A DNA stretch of 20,959 bases from a bacterium (GTDB lineage Bacteria > Patescibacteriota > Patescibacteriia > Patescibacteriales > JALTFF01), in contig JALTFF010000081.1 in assembly GCA_027007465.1 (NCBI GenBank), forward strand, positions 1 through 20,959, written 5' to 3'. The notes beneath the pieces are model-generated. The model saw only the letters and a program-made list of their open reading frames with translations, ran no database searches and was not told the DNA's origin. The first letter of the stretch is position 1. Every line of letters begins with the position of its first letter. Positions 7,323 to 11,404 of this stretch are shown here, in pieces. A program made the translations under genes and the position numbers.

Positions 7323-7430
7323 GCTACTAATACCACCTTAATAGCTCAAATTTAATAAAAAAAGTCCATTGTAACGATAACTTTTAAGGGGTATAAGTAA
7401 AAGTTGATATATTAACCACTTTAATAAGCT
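7323..7430 (+). repeat. copy A of a three-copy intergenic element
   Basis: This shares a long core with copies at 10198 and 11034: CAAATTTAATAAAAAAAGTC (7347-7366), then CATTGTAACGATAACTTTTA (7367-7386), continuing to GGGGTATAAGTAAAAGTTGA. The core contains a stem-loop AACTTTT (7379-7385) / AAAAGTT (7399-7405) with a 13-nt loop. Copy A is at the edge of the origin-like region and is not next to a gene stop, unlike B and C. It diverges after about 7410. Confidence 0.7.
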
Positions 7431-7445
7431 ATGTTATTTTTTGCC

Positions 7446-7469
7446 TTGTTAAATGAGGTTTTTTAACAA
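7446..7469. repeat. AT-rich inverted repeat in the origin region
   Basis: TTGTTAAA (7446-7453) and TTTAACAA (7462-7469) form a perfect 8-bp stem with an 8-nt loop (TGAGGTTT). It is followed on plus by an A-rich tract, so it is not an intrinsic terminator for plus-strand transcription. It could contribute to duplex opening or protein binding in the origin (inference). Confidence 0.4.
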
Positions 7470-7479
7470 AAAATAAAAA

Positions 7480-7551
7480 ATGGCGGAAGGTGGTTAAGAA
7501 AGGCTGGGCAAAAAAATGGCGGAAGGTGGTTAAGAAAGGCTGGGCAAAAAA
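7480..7551 (+). repeat. two tandem copies of a 36-bp repeat containing ATGGCGG
   Basis: The unit begins ATGGCGGAAGGTGGTTAAGA and continues AAGGCTGGGC plus six A. The two copies (7480-7515 and 7516-7551) are identical, and a third starts (ATGGTT) and then breaks off. Each copy is much richer in G+C than its surroundings and begins with the over-represented hexamer. Any reading frame is short (ATG-GCG-GAA-GGT-GGT-TAA), so I treat it as non-coding, probably protein-binding. Confidence 0.8.
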
Positions 7552-7604
7552 ATGGTTAATTTATTTTGATGGATTTTTTGATGGTTGTAAAAAATTGCTA
7601 TTTA

Positions 7605-7820
7605 AAATTTACCAGCTAAAGAAGTCTAAGATTTACCAGCTGAAAAAATTTAAGATTTACTAGCCAAAGAAAAATCAAGATTTACTAGCCAAAGAAAAAT
7701 CAAGATTTACTAGCCAAAGAAAAATCAAGATTTACTAGCCAAAGAAAAATCAAGATTTACTAGCCAAAGAAAAATCAAGATTTACTAGCCAAAGAAAAAT
7801 CAAGATTTAATAGCTAATTT
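7605..7820 (+). repeat. 25-bp iteron array (six perfect copies plus degenerate ends)
   Basis: Six identical units of AGATTTACTAGCCAAAGAAA plus AATCA (25 bp) start at 7653, 7678, 7703, 7728, 7753 and 7778. Two degenerate copies precede them (7605 and 7629, 24-bp spacing, core ATTTACCAGCT), and a partial one follows (7803, AGATTTAATAGCTAA). The exact helical-turn-scale spacing with no spacers is the hallmark of initiator-binding iterons, as in iteron plasmids and the lambda origin. The array lies upstream of the gene for a double winged-helix protein, its natural candidate ligand. It is not a CRISPR: there are no unique spacers. Confidence 0.85.
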
Positions 7821-7900
7821 AGTTCGCTGTTATAACTCCTGATAGCCATTCAAGAACGATGGTTTTAAAAATTAAAAAAGGGGATGCAATTTTTCATGAT

Positions 7901-7919
7901 GCAATTTTGAAAAAATTGC
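7901..7919 (+). terminator. weak AT-rich stem-loop followed by T-run
   Basis: GCAATTTT (7901-7908) and AAAATTGC (7912-7919) form an 8-bp stem with a 3-nt loop, followed by CTTTTTC. The stem has only two G-C pairs, so termination would be weak. A nearby direct repeat GATGCAATTTT (starting at 7883 and 7898) offers an alternative 5' arm. This could insulate the iteron array from plus-strand transcription, or be part of the origin. Confidence 0.35.
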
Positions 7920-7976
7920 CTTTTTCAAAGAAAAAGCTATTTATATATTATCTTTATAATATCATCTTTATATATT

Positions 7977-8064
7977 GCGAGTGCACCACAGATACTATCC
8001 GAGTGCACCACAGATACTTTGCGAGTGCACCACAGATACTTTGCGAGTGCACCACAGATACTTT
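7977..8064 (+). repeat. second iteron family: four 22-bp tandem repeats
   Basis: The unit GCGAGTGCACCACAGATACT plus TT is repeated at 7977, 7999, 8021 and 8043. Copy 2 begins CC, and copy 1 ends AT; otherwise the four are identical. Each holds the palindrome GTGCAC. At 22 bp, just over two helical turns, all copies lie on one face of the DNA. They differ in sequence from the 25-bp family, so a second protein or a second DNA-binding domain may recognise them. A 70-aa frame crosses this array but simply translates the repeat. Confidence 0.82.
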
Positions 8065-8065
8065 G

Positions 8066-8203
8066 AACTGAACATTTTTCTTATTATTTGTCAAATTTTA
8101 GGCGAACATTTTTCTTGTTGTTTGTCAAATTTTTAACTGAACATTTTTCTTGTTGTTTGTCAAATTTTTAACTGAACATTTTTTTTATTATTTGTCAAAT
8201 TTC
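8066..8203 (+). repeat. third repeat family: four copies of an approximately 35-bp repeat
   Basis: The unit has the core GAACATTTTTCTTGTTGTTT followed by GTCAAATTTTTAACT. The copies start at 8070, 8104, 8139 and 8174, with spacings of 34, 35 and 35 bp. The middle copies are nearly identical; the outer ones carry TTATTATTTG instead of TTGTTGTTTG. The T-rich character next to two iteron arrays fits an AT-rich unwinding region with repeated sites (inference), comparable in layout to plasmid origins. Confidence 0.8.
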
Positions 8204-8263
8204 TATAGTTAAAATTTTAAGCATTTTAACCTCTTTTTACTTCCTTTAAAATTATTATTTTTG

Positions 8264-8276
8264 GTTGTGGAAAACT
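8264..8276 (+). promoter_or_regulatory. 13-bp operator-like / DnaA-box-like site upstream of the initiator promoter
   Basis: GTTGTGGAAAACT ends 6 bp before the -35 box at 8283. Its exact reverse complement occurs at 9278-9290, again just upstream of a -35 box. On the minus strand it contains TTTTCCACA, one mismatch from the canonical DnaA box TTATCCACA. Whether it binds DnaA, the phage initiator or another regulator cannot be told from sequence. Confidence 0.55.
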
Positions 8277-8282
8277 AAGTGC

Positions 8283-8310
8283 TTGACAAAAAAAATAATG
8301 ATGATACAAT
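8283..8310 (+). promoter_or_regulatory. promoter of the leader-ORF/initiator operon
   Basis: TTGACA (8283-8288), 16-nt spacer, TACAAT (8305-8310), then ATAAATAGTTAA. Over about 40 bp it is identical to the promoter at 9299 except for one base in the -10 box (C for T). Predicted transcription begins near 8317, 26 nt before the leader ORF. Confidence 0.85.
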
Positions 8311-8342
8311 ATAAATAGTTAAAAAAATAAGAATTAAATATT

Positions 8343-8492
8343 ATGTTATTAATAAGCGATATTAATCAATACAACAAAATAAGGGCGCAAGTAGAAGATG
8401 AAATGTTCCGTGAGGGCATTTATGGTTTTTTATTGATTAGCCATGCTTACATCTTTTCCTTGTGTTCTTTTTTTGTTGTTACCTTTTTATGA
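8343..8492 (+). CDS. 49-aa leader ORF translationally coupled to the initiator
   Basis: The frame runs from ATG 8343 to TGA 8490-8492. The peptide begins MLLISDINQYNKIRAQVEDE and ends in a hydrophobic stretch (GFLLISHAYIFSLCSFFVVTFL), so it may insert in the membrane. Its stop overlaps the ATG at 8489 as ATGA, which supports both this ORF and the 8489 start for the next gene. It is the first frame behind the promoter at 8283. I recognise no family. It may be a real small membrane protein or mainly a device setting initiator translation through coupling. An internal ATG at 8403 is an alternative start. Confidence 0.55.
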   Translation: MLLISDINQYNKIRAQVEDEMFREGIYGFLLISHAYIFSLCSFFVVTFL

Positions 8493-9256
8493 AAAGTAAT
8501 AACAATAATAGATGGATACTATTAAATAATAAATTAATTGATGATGCTGTCAAATTAAATTTAAATGTATATTCTATAGTAATTTATGCTTTGTCTTGCC
8601 GATTTGTTAATAAAAAACAAGAATGGACTGTTCCTTTAAGATTTATTTATAAAAGATTAAAAATTGGTAGATCAACCGCCATTAAAGCTATTAAAACATT
8701 AATAAATAATGGAATGATTGAAAAAAAAAGAAAAGCTGGAATAAATGGACAAAATATTTATATGTTAAAAGATAATTGGCTTGGCTTTGATAGAATACGA
8801 CAGACAAAAAATATTAAAAATTTCTTTTGGATAGATAATTTTATAATGGAAAGAAGACGATTTATAGAACAATTAGGAGTAATTCCTATAGCAGTTTATA
8901 TAGCTTTACATAGATATTATAATTCTAAAACTAAAGAAGCATATCCAGCATTAAAAAAAAGAAATGGAGAAGGAATTTGTAAACAATTAAATATTGGCAA
9001 AAGAACTGCCATTAAAGCTATTAAAAAACTGGAAAATTTTGGTTTAATTAGTATTAGAAAAAATAAAAAATTAGGAACAAATAATATTTATAGTTTTAAT
9101 GAAATAGAAAAAAATTCAACATTAAATAATGAAGATAAAAAAGATGAAGATAAAAATGAAGAAACATTTGACAATGGAGATAAAGGTTTTTATTTTTCAA
9201 GTAATAAGGGAAATTTTTATAAAGATAAAAAAGTTTATGATTTGCATGGCGAGTAA
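8489..9256 (+). CDS. double winged-helix DNA-binding protein, likely replication initiator
   Basis: I chose ATG 8489 (255 aa) rather than GTG 8462 because it overlaps the upstream leader-ORF stop as ATGA and begins with the natural-looking MKSNNNNRWILLNNKLID. The protein holds two winged-helix units in tandem. The first is about 28-93, with recognition helix IGRSTAIKAIKTLINNGMIE and a wing ending NIYML. The second is about 132-202, IGKRTAIKAIKKLENFGLIS with a wing ending NNIYSF. TAIKAIK is identical in both, suggesting internal duplication. The tail (210-255) is Lys/Glu/Asp-rich and probably disordered. Twin winged helices downstream of iterons is the classic plan of plasmid RepA/RepE-type and phage O-type initiators, which bind iterons and load helicase. 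A transcription regulator is the alternative. Confidence 0.75.
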   Translation: MKSNNNNRWILLNNKLIDDAVKLNLNVYSIVIYALSCRFVNKKQEWTVPLRFIYKRLKIGRSTAIKAIKTLINNGMIEKKRKAGINGQNIYMLKDNWLGFDRIRQTKNIKNFFWIDNFIMERRRFIEQLGVIPIAVYIALHRYYNSKTKEAYPALKKRNGEGICKQLNIGKRTAIKAIKKLENFGLISIRKNKKLGTNNIYSFNEIEKNSTLNNEDKKDEDKNEETFDNGDKGFYFSSNKGNFYKDKKVYDLHGE

Positions 9257-9277
9257 TAAAGAATATTAATATATGAT

Positions 9278-9290
9278 AGTTTTCCACAAC
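9278..9290 (-). promoter_or_regulatory. inverted copy of the 13-bp DnaA-box-like site
   Basis: AGTTTTCCACAAC is the exact reverse complement of the site at 8264-8276. It ends 8 bp before the -35 box of the second promoter. The same protein could control both promoters, from opposite orientations. Confidence 0.55.
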
Positions 9291-9298
9291 TAAATTAC

Positions 9299-9326
9299 TT
9301 GACAAAAAAAATAATGATGATATAAT
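9299..9326 (+). promoter_or_regulatory. promoter of the structured-RNA/accessory operon
   Basis: TTGACA (9299-9304), 16-nt spacer, TATAAT (9321-9326): full consensus boxes. The block from CTTGACA to ATAAATAGTTAA matches the initiator promoter except at one base. Predicted transcription starts near 9333, directly ahead of the structured RNA. Confidence 0.87.
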
Positions 9327-9332
9327 ATAAAT

Positions 9333-9485
9333 AGTTAATAATAAAAAAAAATAGCTGGGGGACAATAAAATAGTATTTTACGGATAAAATAATTAATTGT
9401 AAGTGAAGTTCCGCATTCAAGTTTATATTTTTTATTAAATATAAACATATAAGCCCCCAGCTATTGAATGCGGATTTTTATTTAT
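9333..9485 (+). ncRNA. structured RNA with two overlapping crossing helices and a terminator-like end
   Basis: Behind the consensus promoter lie three long perfect complementarities. S1 is AATAGCTGGGGG (9350-9361) with CCCCCAGCTATT (9454-9465), 12 bp. S2 is CCGCATTCAA (9411-9420) with TTGAATGCGG (9464-9473), 10 bp, followed by ATTTTTATTT as in an intrinsic terminator. Hairpin B is GTTTATATTT (9421-9430) with AAATATAAAC (9437-9446). A smaller hairpin lies inside S1: ACAAT (9362-9366)/ATTGT (9396-9400) capped by TATTTT-ACGGAT-AAAATA (9374-9391). S1 and S2 cross and share two bases, so they compete or form a strained pseudoknot. No long reading frame is present. It could be a stand-alone small RNA or a leader/riboswitch for the 59-aa gene, whose GGGGG ribosome site could also pair with the CCCCC. 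Confidence 0.78.
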
Positions 9486-9512
9486 AATAACTTTAGAAAG
9501 GGGGCGATAAAA

Positions 9513-9692
9513 ATGTTAAAAAATTTTATAAATTTAGTTTTATGGATAGCTATTATTTCTATCGGAATTGTTGGTGCTACCGCCATTATAGACAAACCTA
9601 TATGGTATAAAATGGATTTAATATGGGATACTGTAGTTAATGCATTTTTAATAGTATTTGCAACTGTTGTAATGTGTAATAATAAAAATTAA
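9513..9692 (+). CDS. small membrane protein with two hydrophobic segments
   Basis: ATG 9513 is chosen because it has the strongest Shine-Dalgarno in the window, GAAAGGGGGCGAT, with GGGGG (9500-9504) 8 nt upstream. A longer frame from 9468 would begin inside the structured RNA terminator arm. The 59-aa product has hydrophobic segments at about 5-24 (FINLVLWIAIISIGIVGATA) and 37-52 (WDTVVNAFLIVFATVV), joined by a short polar loop, and a polar end (CNNKN). Two helices at this size fit a holin-like or membrane-acting accessory protein, but no family is recognised. It lies directly downstream of the structured RNA, whose folding could control it. Confidence 0.72.
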   Translation: MLKNFINLVLWIAIISIGIVGATAIIDKPIWYKMDLIWDTVVNAFLIVFATVVMCNNKN

Positions 9693-9771
9693 TAATATTT
9701 AAAATTATTAATAGATGAATATTAAAATTAGATGTAGATGTCAAAAATAAGTTAAAAATTATTTTATTTAT

Positions 9772-10197
9772 ATGGTAAAAAATACTAATGTTATTAATAA
9801 ATGTAAATATTATGAAAGTTGTTCAGCTCCAATTTGTCCAGCAGAAGGAATAGAAAAAATGAAAAAAGCAATTTGGTATCCAGATGAAGCAATTTGTAAA
9901 AAAAGAGATGAAAATGGAAAAATTCCTATTTTTGTTAAACAGCAAAAAAAAATTGCAAAAATTGTTAAAAAAAATGGAAAATTAAATGTAGGATATTTTA
10001 CCTTTGATATGTTAAATGCAAATCGTAAAATTACAAAAGCTATTAAAGGAATTAATGGAGATAAAGATGAAAAAAATATTAAAATGCAAATAGAAAAATG
10101 GTTTAAGAAGCATCCGCCATTAAAAGAATTAAGCATTAAGAAAAAACAAGAATTTTTAAGAAGAATAAAAAAACATCATAAAAATAAAAAAAGCTGA
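9772..10197 (+). CDS. four-cysteine, probably zinc-binding protein
   Basis: The 141-aa protein begins with a cysteine cluster: C11, C17, C22 and C42 in the pattern CKYYESCSAPICP ... WYPDEAIC. This 'CSAPxCP ... W(Y)P(D/G)E.IC' arrangement is one I associate with short, unannotated proteins of phages and mobile elements, probably a zinc-binding fold. The rest is strongly basic and helical (60-141, ending RRIKKHHKNKKS), suggesting nucleic-acid binding. The start has no Shine-Dalgarno (TTATTTATATG). The stop is followed immediately by copy B of the three-copy intergenic element. No enzymatic motif is visible. Confidence 0.75.
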   Translation: MVKNTNVINKCKYYESCSAPICPAEGIEKMKKAIWYPDEAICKKRDENGKIPIFVKQQKKIAKIVKKNGKLNVGYFTFDMLNANRKITKAIKGINGDKDEKNIKMQIEKWFKKHPPLKELSIKKKQEFLRRIKKHHKNKKS

Positions 10198-10346
10198 TGC
10201 TACATTAATGGCTTAAATTTGATAAAAAAAGTCCATTGTAACAGTAATTTTTAAGAAGTATAAGTAAAAGTTAATACATTATACTACTTTAAAAAGATGA
10301 ATATAAAATGAACATTAAAAATGAATATAAGATGAAAATTTAAAAT
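10198..10346 (+). repeat. copy B of the intergenic element, directly after the four-Cys gene
   Basis: It begins TGCTAC one base after the stop and shares the core GATAAAAAAAGTCCATTGTA with copies A and C. The stem here is AATTTTT (10246-10252) with AAAAGTT (10266-10272): one C-G pair of copies A and C has become U-G, so pairing is kept. Unlike A, copies B and C continue for another 60-odd bp (ATACATTATACTACTTT, then ATGAATATAA and GATGAAAATTTAAAAT). This longer form stands on both sides of the HNH gene. Confidence 0.72.
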
Positions 10347-10352
10347 GAAAAA

Positions 10353-10424
10353 GCATAAATTTAATTAGATGAAAATTTAGATGAAAATTTTATTTTTTAT
10401 TATTAACTAACTTTAAATTTATGC
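10353..10424 (+). promoter_or_regulatory. 12-bp inverted repeat covering the HNH start codon
   Basis: GCATAAATTTAA (10353-10364) is the exact reverse complement of TTAAATTTATGC (10413-10424), which contains the HNH gene ATG (10421). In the transcript the start codon would lie inside a 12-bp helix closing a 48-nt loop that holds repeats of TTAGATGAAAATTT. There is no Shine-Dalgarno. The layout suggests translation of the endonuclease is held down by structure (inference). Confidence 0.55.
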
Positions 10425-11029
10425 GAAAGAAAATACTTATTAAAGGTGGCGAAAGGTTTGGAAAATTGACTATTATTAAAGAAATTGAACCTTATATTTC
10501 TCCTAGTGGAAAAACGAGAAAAAGGAGAGTTTTATGTCAATGTGATTGTGGGAACAAAACAAAAGTTATTTATGACAATTTAAAATACGGAAGAACAAAA
10601 TCTTGCGGTCATTTAATAAAGAAACATAAACATGGGATGACTAAAACTGCTTTTTATAAAGTTTGGCAAAATATTAGGCAAAGATGTAATGATAAAAATA
10701 CTATATATTATAAAAATTATGGAGAGCGTGGAATTAAAAATGAATGGAAAAGTTTTGAAGAATTTAAAAAAGATATGTATAAAAGTTATGTAAAACATTA
10801 TAAAAAATATGGAAATAATACAACTATAGATAGAATAAATAATAATGGAAATTATTGTAAAGAAAATTGTCGTTGGGCTACTTGGGAAGAACAAAATAAC
10901 AATAGGAGAATTAATATTCCAATTACTTACCAAAATACAACATTAAATTTACAACAATGGGCGAGAAAAATGAATATGAGTTTTTATAAAACTAAAATGT
11001 TTTTTAAAGAAAAGGCTTTAATTTTTTAA
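10421..11029 (+). CDS. HNH homing-type endonuclease
   Basis: The 202-aa protein follows the familiar plan of free-standing phage HNH endonucleases. An N-terminal 'GGERFGKLTIIKE' strand region leads to a zinc-ribbon-like CxCDCGN...SCGH (C50, C52, C63 region), then HGMTKTAFYKVWQNIRQRC and YGERGI..EW. The catalytic block is TIDRINNNGNYCKENCRWAT (about 139-158), with D/N in the classic positions, followed by WEEQNNNRR and a C-terminal DNA-binding helix (LQQWARKMNMSFYKTK). Such enzymes nick or cut DNA and spread their own genes. The gene lies between two direct copies of the 150-bp intergenic element, and its start codon is buried in an inverted repeat. It is the last plus-strand gene before the terminator. 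Confidence 0.92.
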   Translation: MRKKILIKGGERFGKLTIIKEIEPYISPSGKTRKRRVLCQCDCGNKTKVIYDNLKYGRTKSCGHLIKKHKHGMTKTAFYKVWQNIRQRCNDKNTIYYKNYGERGIKNEWKSFEEFKKDMYKSYVKHYKKYGNNTTIDRINNNGNYCKENCRWATWEEQNNNRRINIPITYQNTTLNLQQWARKMNMSFYKTKMFFKEKALIF

Positions 11030-11033
11030 CTAA

Positions 11034-11199
11034 TGCTACGCTAATGGCTCAAATTTAATAAAAAAAGTCCATTGTAACGATAACTTTCAAGGGGTATGGG
11101 TAAAAGTTGATACATTATACTACTTTGAAAAAAATGAATATAAAATAAACATTAAAAATGAATATAAGATGAAAATTTAAAATAAGATGAAAATTTAAA
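11034..11199 (+). repeat. copy C of the intergenic element, directly after the HNH gene
   Basis: It begins TGCTAC 5 nt after the HNH stop, with the core AAATTTAATAAAAAAAGTCC then ATTGTAACGATAACTTTC. The stem AACTTTC (11082-11088)/AAAAGTT (11102-11108) keeps six of seven pairs. The long tail shared with copy B continues through ATGAATATAAGATGAAAATTT (first 20 bases compared), and a GATGAAAATTTAAA unit is repeated at the end. It stops just before the terminator. Confidence 0.72.
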
Positions 11200-11206
11200 T
11201 ATATTA

Positions 11207-11237
11207 AAACTCCTTCAAATTAACGAAGGAGTTTTTT
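11207..11237. terminator. bidirectional intrinsic terminator between convergent operons
   Basis: AAACTCCTTC (11207-11216), loop AAATTAAC, GAAGGAGTTT (11225-11234), then TTT on plus: a perfect 10-bp stem with a T-run of six counting the stem end. On minus the stem is followed by TTTTAATATATTT, so it can stop transcription from both sides. It separates the plus-strand HNH block from the end of the minus-strand virion block (last stop at 11250). Confidence 0.9.
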
Positions 11238-11249
11238 AGTAGCAAATAT

Positions 11250-11390
11250 TTAACAATTTATTGAAGCTGCAATAACGGCTAAAATAAAAAGCCATAAAAG
11301 ATAATGAAGAAGTTTTTCTAAAAATGTAAGCTTCTTCCAACGAGCTTCTGCTGCTACATGTTTTAAATAATCGTCAATATCCATCATCAT
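11250..11390 (-). CDS. 46-aa small membrane protein at the end of the virion block
   Basis: From ATG 11390 (two further in-frame ATGs follow at 11387 and 11384) the frame runs to TAA at 11252-11250. The peptide begins MMMDIDDYLKHVAAEARWKK, amphipathic and charged, and then has one hydrophobic helix (about 28-45, LHYLLWLFILAVIAASIN). The leader AAAAAAATATG matches the start context of other genes here. It follows the 1242-aa gene by 14 nt and is followed by the terminator, making it the last gene of the block. It may be a holin-, spanin- or virion-associated membrane peptide; no family is recognised. Confidence 0.6.
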   Translation of the reverse strand: MMMDIDDYLKHVAAEARWKKLTFLEKLLHYLLWLFILAVIAASINC

Positions 11391-11404
11391 ATTTTTTTAT
11401 TTAA

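Noticed and set aside
7605..7820. CRISPR array
   Set aside because: The 25-bp units are directly abutting and identical with no unique spacers, so this is an iteron array. No cas genes are present.
7859..8071. 70-aa plus-strand frame in the origin region
   Set aside because: Its second half is only a translation of the 22-bp repeats in shifting frames (ECTTDT, HHRY, ASAPQI). It has no ribosome site and no promoter of its own, so it is not listed as a gene.
8462..8491. GTG start at 8462 for the initiator gene
   Set aside because: It would add MFFFCCYLF, has no ribosome site and lies inside the leader ORF. ATG 8489 forms an ATGA overlap with the leader stop and gives a natural N-terminus.
9350..9473. 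HDV-like ribozyme or other known pseudoknot ribozyme
   Set aside because: The order of helices is superficially similar, but the gap between the two 5' arms (49 nt) and helix lengths do not fit, and no conserved catalytic core could be found.
9468..9512. Longer start at 9468 for the small membrane protein
   Set aside because: That ATG lies inside the 3' arm of the structured RNA with no ribosome site; ATG 9513 has an excellent one.
9738..9765. Minus-strand TTGACA near 9743 as a promoter
   Set aside because: No acceptable -10 box follows at 16-18 nt, and it would transcribe against the plus-strand genes.
10421..11029. HNH gene as part of an intron or a split host gene
   Set aside because: The flanking four-Cys gene and terminator are complete. 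No broken reading frame resumes across the HNH gene, so it is a free-standing gene between repeats.
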